Positions 1 through 5,726 of a stretch of DNA of 7,587 nucleotides are shown in pieces (the first letter of the stretch is position 1; each line of letters opens with the position of its first letter). The position numbers and the translations under genes were made by a program. Below the pieces are notes generated by a model. It searched no databases and was not told the DNA's origin. It worked only from the letters and a program-made list of their open reading frames with translations. The stretch spans positions 1-7,587 of the forward strand of contig JADHLR010000076.1 in assembly GCA_016780525.1 (NCBI GenBank), written 5' to 3'. The DNA is from Candidatus Puniceispirillum sp. GTDB taxonomy: Bacteria; Pseudomonadota; Alphaproteobacteria; Puniceispirillales; Puniceispirillaceae.

Positions 1-35
1 GATGCCAAATCAGCGAGCAGCGGTAAAATTTCAGC

Positions 36-64
36 TTGTCGGATGGTGGGAAAATGGGCAGTAT
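36..64 (+). promoter_or_regulatory. Candidate sigma70-type promoter of tRNA-Gly
   Basis: A TTGTCG box at 36-41 and a CAGTAT box at 59-64 are separated by exactly 17 nt. Initiation about 7 nt after the second box would fall at roughly 71, giving a leader of only a few nucleotides before the mature tRNA at 75, which is usual for a tRNA gene. Both boxes are imperfect, so this rests on spacing and position. Nothing else could be recognised in bases 1-74. Confidence 0.4.
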
Positions 65-74
65 GCGGCCGGAT

Positions 75-150
75 GCGGGTGTAGCTCAGTTGGTAGAGCA
101 CGAGCTTCCCAAGCTCGGGGTCGCGGGTTCGAACCCCGTTGCCCGCTCCA
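75..150 (+). tRNA. tRNA-Gly (anticodon CCC), CCA encoded
   Basis: This is a complete 76-nt cloverleaf. The acceptor stem GCGGGTG (75-81) pairs with TGCCCGC near the 3' end, with G-T wobbles at the last two pairs. The D arm contains TAGCTCAGTTGGTAGAGCA. The anticodon stem CGAGC/GCTCG encloses the loop TTCCCAA, giving anticodon CCC, which reads GGG glycine codons. The T arm carries the canonical GGTTCGAACC. The discriminator is T and the terminal CCA (148-150) is encoded in the DNA. It is followed by a T-run at 169-173 but no separate hairpin. The 3' end of the gene is repeated immediately downstream (see the repeat at 142-172). Confidence 0.97.
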
Positions 151-172
151 GTTTTCATCCCGCTCCAGTTTT
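142..172 (+). repeat. Duplicated tRNA-Gly 3' end (2 x 14 bp)
   Basis: The 14 bases CCCGCTCCAGTTTT occur at 142-155, spanning the acceptor 3' strand, the CCA and the first bases of the spacer, and again perfectly at 159-172, with CAT between them. The 17-bp period suggests a local tandem duplication. Partial copies of tRNA 3' ends are also what site-specific integration leaves behind, but no integrase or other mobile gene is visible, so slippage is the simpler reading. Confidence 0.85.
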
Positions 173-229
173 TATAAGGGGATTTTATGTGAAGCAGCAC
201 AGCTGACGGTGATCAGGTTGCCGCATGTT

Positions 230-281
230 AAATCCAGATCTCAAATCCAGATCTCAAATCCAGATCTCAAATCCAGATGTC
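230..281 (+). repeat. 13-bp tandem repeat, 4 copies, upstream of the CDGSH gene
   Basis: The unit AAATCCAGATCTC is repeated head to tail at 230-242, 243-255, 256-268 and 269-281. The first three copies are identical and the fourth has one change (C to G at 279). AAAT at 282-285 begins a fifth copy before the sequence enters the Shine-Dalgarno region. The array ends 17 nt before the start codon at 299, so it would lie in the 5' untranslated region or promoter of the gene. Each unit contains the palindrome AGATCT or its variant. There are no spacers, so this is not a CRISPR array. Confidence 0.95.
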
Positions 282-298
282 AAATAAAGAGGAATGAT

Positions 299-538
299 AT
301 GAGCGACGCTGTGAATGCGCAAAAAGCGCCAATGCCTGTCGAGGTTGAAGAAGGTAAAAATTATTTCTGGTGCGCCTGTGGCAAAAGTGCAAAACAGCCA
401 TTTTGCGATGGCAGCCATAAAGATACCGGCATCTCGCCAGTGAAATATACGGCCGAAGCCAGCAAAAAAGTGTTTTTTTGTGGCTGTAAACAATCGGCAA
501 AGGCACCGTTATGTGACGGTACCCACAGCAAATTATAG
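299..538 (+). CDS. Small protein with two CDGSH iron-sulfur domains
   Basis: The 79-residue protein is almost entirely two CDGSH zinc-finger-like motifs, each expected to bind a 2Fe-2S cluster through three Cys and one His. The first has C25, C27, C36 and H40 (ending CDGSH) and the second C61, C63, C72 and H76 (ending CDGTH). Tandem-CDGSH proteins of this size are common in proteobacteria. Family members are redox or cluster-transfer proteins, but the specific partner is not known. There is no signal peptide or membrane segment, so it is likely cytosolic. ATG at 299 is chosen because AGAGG (288-292) stands 6 nt before it; the frame is open further upstream, but that stretch runs through the tRNA gene and the 13-bp repeats and cannot be coding. 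The convergent gene at 637-1452 lies downstream. Confidence 0.93.
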   Translation: MSDAVNAQKAPMPVEVEEGKNYFWCACGKSAKQPFCDGSHKDTGISPVKYTAEASKKVFFCGCKQSAKAPLCDGTHSKL

Positions 539-558
539 CAAACTATAAGCAGGTTTTT
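533..558 (+). terminator. Possible weak terminator of the CDGSH gene
   Basis: TTATAG (533-538, including the stop codon) and CTATAA (543-548) form a perfect 6-bp stem with loop CAAA, followed after five bases by five T residues (554-558). The stem is all A-T except one pair, so it is thermodynamically weak; termination here is only plausible. Confidence 0.3.
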
Positions 559-595
559 AAACGCTGATAAATTTTGCTCGGTTTTTCGCTGGCGC

Positions 596-612
596 GCCCG
601 GCGTGACCGGGC
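596..612. terminator. GC-rich hairpin between two convergent genes
   Basis: GCCCGG (596-601) and CCGGGC (607-612) form a perfect 6-bp GC stem around the loop CGTGA. It lies 25 nt past the stop codon of the minus-strand hydrolase and 58 nt past the stop of the CDGSH gene. Neither side has an adjacent T-run in the required direction, so if it ends transcription it is not a canonical intrinsic terminator. Confidence 0.35.
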
Positions 613-636
613 ATATCAAGTGACAGGTAAATGGGG

Positions 637-1452
637 CTAGCGTAAATATGTCGCCAGAAATGTATGCGTGCGAGCCCAGGCCAACGCCGCATCATCCTGA
701 TCATACCGCCCGCCCGTTGGGTTGGCAAAAGCGTGACCGGCGGTATACCAATGCGTTGTCAGCAAATCCTGTTTGCCGGCTGCGCGCAGACGCTGCTGAA
801 ACGCCCCGACCATCTCCGGGTTAATCGATTTATCGAGCGTGCCAAAATGGCCAAGTAACGGGGTCTGCAGCTTTGCCAGCTCATCTGTGCCAGCTGTCAC
901 CCGGCCATAATAGATCACCGCGGCGTCCAGATCATTTGCCAGCGCCGCATTGAGGCTCCAGCCGCCACCAAAACACCATCCGAGGGTAGCGGTCTTGCCA
1001 TTGCCGGCTGCTCTCGCCCAGCGCACCCAGTGACTGATCGTGGCACCAGCTTCATCGCTTTTGACAGCCCGTGTCTGGGCTCTGGCCTGATCCCGATCGG
1101 TCGCCACTGATCCGTTGAATAAATCAATGGCCAGCGCATGAAAGCCGGTGGCGCGGATATCTTCGGCCATCGCCTTGATATTGTCATTCAACCCCCACCA
1201 TTCGTGAATTAAGATCACCACCGGCGCCGCCGCATTATCGGCTTTGGCAAAATAGGCTGATACATCTTTGCCGGCACTGGTGCGTTCGGTGATCATCATC
1301 CCCTTGCTGGCTTCGGCATGCGCAAGATCAACATCGGCCAGGATTGTCGCGAGTGGCAGCGCCATTAATCCTTGCATAAACAAGCGCCGGTAGCTGGCTG
1401 ACACGGTTGGTCGGTCTGACCCTTGTGGGTTACAATTTTCGATATCACACAT
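637..1452 (-). CDS. Dienelactone hydrolase family protein with Tat-type signal
   Basis: The 271-residue alpha/beta-hydrolase has the dienelactone hydrolase layout: E84 in IHEWWGLN, nucleophile C160 in the elbow GWCFGG, D207 in GTLDKS and H240 in AGHAFANP, so the Cys-Asp-His triad is complete. The family hydrolyses dienelactones or related esters; the true substrate cannot be told. Residues 1-46 look like an export signal with twin arginines at R22-R23 (YRRLFMQ), a hydrophobic stretch and an AHA cleavage site at about 46, which suggests Tat export to the periplasm. The start at 1452 is supported by GAGGG a few bases upstream on the minus strand; starting at the internal M26 would remove the twin arginines. 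The mature part (~225 residues) is of normal family length. It is transcribed alone, convergent with the CDGSH gene and divergent from the DJ-1-like gene. Confidence 0.93.
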   Translation of the reverse strand: MCDIENCNPQGSDRPTVSASYRRLFMQGLMALPLATILADVDLAHAEASKGMMITERTSAGKDVSAYFAKADNAAAPVVILIHEWWGLNDNIKAMAEDIRATGFHALAIDLFNGSVATDRDQARAQTRAVKSDEAGATISHWVRWARAAGNGKTATLGWCFGGGWSLNAALANDLDAAVIYYGRVTAGTDELAKLQTPLLGHFGTLDKSINPEMVGAFQQRLRAAGKQDLLTTHWYTAGHAFANPTGGRYDQDDAALAWARTHTFLATYLR

Positions 1453-1794
1453 GGCACCCTCACAGATTTGTCTGGTTGTATGGGCAGCTTGTCGGCCGGT
1501 TGATGGCTGCCGGTAAAAGGCTGCTGATTATTAGCTTCCGGTGATCTGCCCGTATCCACAGCTATACGCTGATTTGCCGCCCGGCAGAAGTGGTAAGATG
1601 ACATGGCGTTCGTTTTTTGCGGCGTTCGGTGGCGTCTAAGGCTTGAATTACCGCAGCAGACAGGGTATGTCTGCAGCCAATTCAGTAAATTAGCAGGCAC
1701 GCCGCCGCAGCCTCGTTTCGCGCGGCCCCGCCTGACCAGCGGCAGACACCAGTTTGATGGTGGATTCCCCAACATCTTTAGACAGGAGAAATTT
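1453..1794. other. Divergent intergenic spacer (342 bp)
   Basis: This spacer separates the divergently transcribed hydrolase and DJ-1-like genes and should hold both promoters. On the plus strand TTGAAT (1643-1648) and TATGTC (1666-1671) lie 17 nt apart and are a weak promoter candidate for the DJ-1-like gene. I see no tRNA, terminator or convincing small ORF. The reading frame of the downstream gene happens to be open back to 1603, but the predicted peptide there shows no recognisable family features and lacks a good ribosome-binding site. Confidence 0.4.
1784..1788 (+). promoter_or_regulatory. Ribosome-binding site fixing the DJ-1-like start
   Basis: AGGAG is placed 6 nt before the ATG at 1795. 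It is the strongest Shine-Dalgarno sequence in the window and decides the start over the open extension to 1603. Confidence 0.8.
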
Positions 1795-2340
1795 ATGAAG
1801 CTTGCCAATCTCAGCGGAAAGACAATTGCCATTATGGTTGCCAGTGGTTTCGACGAAACCGGGTTCATCGCGATCCAACGTGCGATGATGCAGGCCGGGG
1901 CAAAATTAAGAATCATTTCGCGTGAAGCAGGCTTAACAAATGCATGGAATGGCACCGGTTGGGGCATGTCCTATCCGGCAGATTCGACATTATCAACCGC
2001 TTTGGCGATTGATTATGACGGGCTGATTGTTCCGGCTGGCAAACGCCATATTGATACGCTGCAAAATGAAGCCCATGCCAAACGTGTATTGCGCGCCTTT
2101 TTACGCGAGGATATGCCGGTGTTGTTGCAGGGCGAGGCGACGGCTTTGCTGCAATTGATTGATGACGCCGCAGACCGGCCACATGCCACTGCCGATGATG
2201 TCACCGCCGATGGTGCTAATGCAGCACCGGTTGTTGATGGGCGTTTGGTGACCGTCGCTGCAGCCAGTGCTGAACTGCTTGATCTGCAAGCGTTTGACGC
2301 GGCGGTTGGCGCGGCACTTGACGAAAGCTGTGCGGCGTAA
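1795..2340 (+). CDS. DJ-1/PfpI-fold protein lacking the nucleophile Cys
   Basis: The 181-residue protein fits the DJ-1/PfpI (class I glutamine-amidotransferase-like) fold. It shows an N-terminal strand KTIAIMVASGFDE (9-21) with the acidic residue site at D20/E21, the GLIVPAG strand-turn (76-82), a helix RVLRAFLRE, the elbow strand PVLLQGEA (108-115) and the C-terminal VVDGRLVT (146-153) typical of the family. In active PfpI/DJ-1 proteins the elbow reads roughly AICHG, with a reactive Cys; here that position is Q112. The only Cys of the protein is C178 near the C-terminus. Peptidase, chaperone/deglycase or Cys-oxidation chemistry by the usual mechanism is therefore unlikely, and the protein may be a binding or structural member, as is the Cys-less C-terminal domain of large catalases. 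The DUF1289 gene starts 27 nt downstream on the same strand, suggesting co-transcription. Confidence 0.85.
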   Translation: MKLANLSGKTIAIMVASGFDETGFIAIQRAMMQAGAKLRIISREAGLTNAWNGTGWGMSYPADSTLSTALAIDYDGLIVPAGKRHIDTLQNEAHAKRVLRAFLREDMPVLLQGEATALLQLIDDAADRPHATADDVTADGANAAPVVDGRLVTVAAASAELLDLQAFDAAVGAALDESCAA

Positions 2341-2367
2341 CGCTGCCAAAATTCTGAACGAGTCATT

Positions 2368-2613
2368 ATGGCCAGTACAAAACAAGCATCGGCGTCTAAC
2401 CTGCCATCACCCTGCATTTCGGTGTGCCAGATGGATCCGGCGTACGGCGTTTGTCTTGGCTGTCATCGTACCCGCGCGGAAATCGCCGCATGGGGCAGCA
2501 TGGGTGAAGCTGACCAGTTAAAGCTGCTCGATATTTTAAGTGAGCGCCGCGCCGCAGCAACCGGTGCCAAACGCCGTCGCCCGCGCCGTTCGCAGCAGCG
2601 TCTGGTTTTGTGA
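2368..2613 (+). CDS. DUF1289 family protein (Cys-rich, Arg-rich tail)
   Basis: The 81-residue protein carries the DUF1289 signature: SPCISVC at 14-20, then MDPAYGVCLGC to C32 and the following RTRAEIAAW. The four cysteines C16, C20, C29 and C32 are spaced like a metal or Fe-S ligand set. The C-terminal ~20 residues are very basic (KRRRPRRSQQR), which could allow nucleic-acid contact. The function of this family is not established. ATG at 2368 is the first start that keeps the whole domain; the ribosome-binding site is weak (GAG at 2360-2362). The short gap after the DJ-1-like gene and the shared strand suggest translation from the same message. No clear terminator follows. Confidence 0.88.
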   Translation: MASTKQASASNLPSPCISVCQMDPAYGVCLGCHRTRAEIAAWGSMGEADQLKLLDILSERRAAATGAKRRRPRRSQQRLVL

Positions 2614-2673
2614 TTGCCCGGTGCGATACAGCATACATCGTGCGGCCAGCATCAAATGACTCGCCGCATATAA

Positions 2674-2718
2674 CTATGCTAATGGTGATCATGCTAATGG
2701 CGACTATGCTAACTGCTT
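2674..2718 (+). repeat. 15-bp tandem repeat, 3 copies, upstream of bmt
   Basis: Three head-to-tail 15-bp units are seen: CTATGCTAATGGTGA (2674-2688), TCATGCTAATGGCGA (2689-2703) and CTATGCTAACTGCTT (2704-2718). The core ATGCTAA is invariant while the ends drift. The array finishes 18 nt before the bmt start codon, just before its Shine-Dalgarno sequence. Confidence 0.85.
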
Positions 2719-2736
2719 TTCGAAAGGTGTCTGGAC

Positions 2737-3762
2737 ATGACGTCTAATCCGCTTGCCGACATTATTGCCAGCAAGGGCTGGTGTGTTGCTGATGGTGCCA
2801 CCGGCACCAATCTGTTTGCGCGCGGGCTGGAAACTGGCTATCCGCCGGAATTATGGTCGGTTGAACGGCCAGATGATATTTTGTGGCTGCATAACAGTTT
2901 TCTTGACGCCGGATCTGATTTGATCCTGACCAATTCTTTTGGTGGCACCAGCTTTCGGCTGAAATTACATCATGCGCAGGATCGTGTGAGCGAACTCAAC
3001 ATCGCCGCCGCTAGACTGGCACGCCAGTCAGCTGACGCGCATCTTGCCAAAACCGGCCGGCAGGTTGTCGTGGCCGGGTCGATGGGGCCGACCGGCGAGT
3101 TGTTTGAACCGCTTGGCCCATTGACGCACAGTGACGCTGTGCAGGGTTTTGCCGAACAGGCCAATGCTTTGGCCGAGGGCGGTGTCGATGTTCTATGGAT
3201 CGAAACCATGTCATCTAACGAGGAAGTGGCAGCGGCGATCGAAGCGGCCAAGCCAACCGGCCTGCCGATTTGCAGCACCATGACATTTGATACAGCAAGC
3301 CGTTCGATGATGGGTGTTATGCCGGCGGATTTTGCCAGCTTTGCGGTGGCGCAAGGCGCCGATTTTATTGGTGCCAATTGTGGTATCGGGCCGGCGGAAC
3401 TGATGCATTCGGTTCAGGGCATTCTGCCGGCTGCCGGCAATAAACCAGTCGTAGCAAAAGGCAATTGTGGTATTCCGGCCTATGTTGATGGTGCGATTCA
3501 CTATCATGGAACACCTGAATTGATGGCTGAATATGCGCTGTTTGCGCGCGATGCCGGAGCGCAGATTATCGGCGGCTGTTGTGGCACCAGCCCGGCGCAT
3601 GTCGCGGCAATGGTGACCGCGCTTGACGGCACCGCAAGACGGCCTTTTGATGCAGCAGCCATGACCATTGCGCTTGGCGAGGCCTGGGCTGGGCTGAACA
3701 CATCTGGCCCAGCGGCAGGCGATAAACCGCCGCGCGGTGGCCGGCGTGGACGGCGGCGCTAG
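2737..3762 (+). CDS. bmt: Betaine--homocysteine S-methyltransferase
   Basis: The 341-residue cytosolic enzyme belongs to the Zn-dependent homocysteine S-methyltransferase family. It should transfer a methyl group, most likely from glycine betaine, to homocysteine to make methionine. Seen in the sequence are the N-terminal DGATGTNL (19-26), LTNSFGG (64-70), GSMGPTGE (114-121) and ETMSSNEE (156-163), and the zinc ligands C215 (GANCG) and C281/C282 (GGCCGT). The (beta/alpha)8 barrel is complete, followed by a basic tail GGRRGRRR. Overall it resembles the alphaproteobacterial Bmt group rather than the N-terminal domain of MetH or MmuM, but a dimethylsulfoniopropionate or S-methylmethionine donor cannot be excluded. 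AAGG (2724-2727) precedes the ATG by 9 nt. It stands 123 nt after the DUF1289 gene with the 15-bp repeat between, so it probably has its own control. Confidence 0.92.
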   Translation: MTSNPLADIIASKGWCVADGATGTNLFARGLETGYPPELWSVERPDDILWLHNSFLDAGSDLILTNSFGGTSFRLKLHHAQDRVSELNIAAARLARQSADAHLAKTGRQVVVAGSMGPTGELFEPLGPLTHSDAVQGFAEQANALAEGGVDVLWIETMSSNEEVAAAIEAAKPTGLPICSTMTFDTASRSMMGVMPADFASFAVAQGADFIGANCGIGPAELMHSVQGILPAAGNKPVVAKGNCGIPAYVDGAIHYHGTPELMAEYALFARDAGAQIIGGCCGTSPAHVAAMVTALDGTARRPFDAAAMTIALGEAWAGLNTSGPAAGDKPPRGGRRGRRR

Positions 3763-3815
3763 CGATGCGGGCGCGCCCGGATACAAGCAGCCTTGGCGAT
3801 CTGTGGTCATGCCGG

Positions 3816-3844
3816 TTGCACCAATCGCAGATGTTTTGCATACT
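3816..3844 (+). promoter_or_regulatory. Candidate promoter of aspS
   Basis: TTGCAC (3816-3821) and CATACT (3839-3844) are separated by 17 nt and lie about 100 nt before the aspS start, in the 182-bp gap after bmt. The predicted leader would contain GGGCC/GGCCC (3856-3875) and GGCC/GGCC pairings followed by seven A residues, which could form small hairpins but do not make a terminator in this orientation. The call rests on match and spacing only. Confidence 0.4.
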
Positions 3845-3944
3845 CGCGCCGCTTGGGGCCTTTGTTGCGGCCCGGACGGCCAAAAAAATAACTGCTCACC
3901 GCAGGTCAACCGACGTCATTTAGTTTTAGTGGAGCCTTTGTTCA

Positions 3945-5717
3945 ATGCATGCCTATCGATCCCATAATTGTGCCGCGCTAACCGAGTCGGATGTCGGCCA
4001 ACATGTCAGATTATCTGGCTGGATTCATCGCAAGCGTGATCATGGGCAATTGGTCTTTATTGATCTGCGTGATCATTATGGCCTGACACAATGTGTTGTC
4101 GATTCATCCGACGCCAGCTTTGCGCTGGTTGAGGCGACCCGGCTGGAATCTGTTGTGACCATTACCGGCACCGTATTGCGGCGCAGCGATGACACCATCA
4201 ATAACAGCCTTCCCACCGGGCATATTGAAGTGCGGATTGAAGAATTTGCGGTACAGTCAGCTGCCGATACATTGCCGCTGCAGGTCAATTCTGACGAAGA
4301 TTCAGGCGAGGAAACACGGTTGCGTTATCGCTATCTTGATCTGCGCCGCAACCGGCCGCATAACAATATCATGTTGCGGGCACAGATTATTCAATCGATC
4401 CGCAACCGCATGGTGGCACAAAATTTCACCGAATTTCAAACCCCCATACTGACCGCATCATCGCCTGAAGGGGCGCGCGATTTTTTGGTGCCGGCGCGCT
4501 TGCACCCGGGCAAATTTTACGCCTTGCCACAGGCGCCGCAGCAATTCAAACAGCTGATTATGGTCAGTGGCTTTGACCGTTATTTCCAGATTGCTGCCTG
4601 TTTTCGCGATGAGGATAGCCGCGCCGACCGCAGCCCGGGTGAATTTTACCAGCTTGATCTGGAGATGAGCTTTGTCGAACAGGCGGATGTTTTTGCCGCT
4701 GTTGAGCCGGTGATCCGCGGGGTGTTTGAGGAGTTTTCAGACAAGCAAATTGATCAGGAATTTGTGCAGATTCCCTATGCCGACTCGATGCTGAAATATG
4801 GCAATGACAAGCCCGATTTGCGGATTCCGTTTGAAATCTGCGATGTGACCGATATTTTCCGTGGCTCTGATTTTGCTATTTTTGCCAAAAATATCGAAAA
4901 AGGGGCTGTTGTGCGCGCTGTCCCCGGGCCGAAATGCGGCAGCCGGGCAATCGCTGATCGGATGAATAGCTGGGCGCAGGAACAAGGCGCCCCCGGCATG
5001 GGTTATATCATTTATGGCGATGGCGAAGCGCGTGGCCCGGTGGCAAAAGCGCTGGGGCCTGAAAAAGCCGAAGCCATCCGTGTTGCGGCTGGCGCGGCAG
5101 ATGGTGATGCGGTGTTTTTTGCCTGTGCAACCGCGGATGAGGCAGCCAGTCTGGCCGGCCGGGCGCGGGTTAAAATTGGTCAGGATCAAAATCTGATCGA
5201 TACAAATCAGTTCCGCTTTGCCTGGATTGTCGATTTCCCGATGTTTGAGGCTGACCCGGTCACCGGCAAAATTGATTTTTCACATAATCCGTTTTCGATG
5301 CCGCAAGGTGGAATGAAAGCATTGCTGGAACAGGACCCGCTGACCATCAAAGCCTGGCAGTATGATCTGGTCTGTAATGGTGTTGAATTATCGTCTGGTG
5401 CGATTCGAAACCATTTGCCGGAAGTCATGTATAAGGCATTTGAAATTGCCGGCTATCCGCATCAAATTGTCGATGAAAAATTCCCGGCAATGATCAATGC
5501 CTTTCGGTTTGGCGCGCCACCGCATGGCGGCATCGCCCCCGGCATTGACCGCATGGTGATGCTGATTGCGGATGAACCTAATATCCGCGAGGTGATCTTG
5601 TTCCCGATGAATGGCAAGGCGGAAGATCTGATGATGGCAGCGCCGTCCGAGGTCGAGGATTCAGCCCTCGCCGAATTGCATATACGGCGCGTACCACAGC
5701 CGAAAAAAGCGGAATAG
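3945..5717 (+). CDS. aspS: Aspartate--tRNA ligase, probably non-discriminating (Asp/Asn)
   Basis: The 590-residue class II aminoacyl-tRNA synthetase has the bacterial-type AspRS architecture. The N-terminal OB-fold anticodon-binding domain covers about 1-110. Motif 1 lies around 161-172 (FTEFQTPILT), motif 2 holds FRDED with R221, the bacterial GAD insertion spans roughly 290-420, and motif 3 contains GIDR with R536. It charges tRNA-Asp in the cytosol. H33 in RKRDHGQLVFID occupies the anticodon-domain site where His is typical of non-discriminating enzymes that also charge tRNA-Asn and Leu of discriminating ones such as E. coli's (RRDLG). Asp-tRNA-Asn would then be amidated by GatCAB. GGAG (3931-3934) lies 10 nt before the ATG. 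A nearby ATG at 3949 is out of frame. The length is normal and nothing is broken. Confidence 0.97.
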   Translation: MHAYRSHNCAALTESDVGQHVRLSGWIHRKRDHGQLVFIDLRDHYGLTQCVVDSSDASFALVEATRLESVVTITGTVLRRSDDTINNSLPTGHIEVRIEEFAVQSAADTLPLQVNSDEDSGEETRLRYRYLDLRRNRPHNNIMLRAQIIQSIRNRMVAQNFTEFQTPILTASSPEGARDFLVPARLHPGKFYALPQAPQQFKQLIMVSGFDRYFQIAACFRDEDSRADRSPGEFYQLDLEMSFVEQADVFAAVEPVIRGVFEEFSDKQIDQEFVQIPYADSMLKYGNDKPDLRIPFEICDVTDIFRGSDFAIFAKNIEKGAVVRAVPGPKCGSRAIADRMNSWAQEQGAPGMGYIIYGDGEARGPVAKALGPEKAEAIRVAAGAADGDAVFFACATADEAASLAGRARVKIGQDQNLIDTNQFRFAWIVDFPMFEADPVTGKIDFSHNPFSMPQGGMKALLEQDPLTIKAWQYDLVCNGVELSSGAIRNHLPEVMYKAFEIAGYPHQIVDEKFPAMINAFRFGAPPHGGIAPGIDRMVMLIADEPNIREVILFPMNGKAEDLMMAAPSEVEDSALAELHIRRVPQPKKAE

Positions 5718-5726
5718 CAAGCCGGC

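Noticed and set aside
230..281. CRISPR-like array
   Set aside because: The repeats are contiguous with no spacers, only 13 bp long, and no cas gene is present. The same reasoning applies to the arrays at 2674 and 7152.
2..298. In-frame N-terminal extension of the CDGSH gene
   Set aside because: It would be translated straight through the tRNA-Gly gene and the 13-bp repeats; the ATG at 299 has a ribosome-binding site and leaves a normal-size family protein.
1603..1794. Upstream start for the DJ-1-like protein adding 64 residues
   Set aside because: The added peptide has no fold features, while the ATG at 1795 has AGGAG at ideal spacing and begins right at the domain.
1365..1967. 200-codon minus-strand frame over the spacer and the DJ-1-like start
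   Set aside because: It overlaps two well-supported genes, has no recognisable domain and no clear ribosome-binding site.
3768..3779. 12-bp palindrome CGGGCGCGCCCG after bmt as terminator
   Set aside because: It leaves only a 4-bp stem with a 4-base loop and is not followed by a T-run.
3857..3889. Intrinsic terminator before aspS
   Set aside because: The GGCC stems are followed by A residues on the plus strand, and on the minus strand the T-run precedes rather than follows the stem.
3211..3909. 232-codon frame on the minus strand opposite bmt
   Set aside because: It is antisense to a clear enzyme gene, and its Cys/Arg/His-rich composition is typical of a shadow frame.
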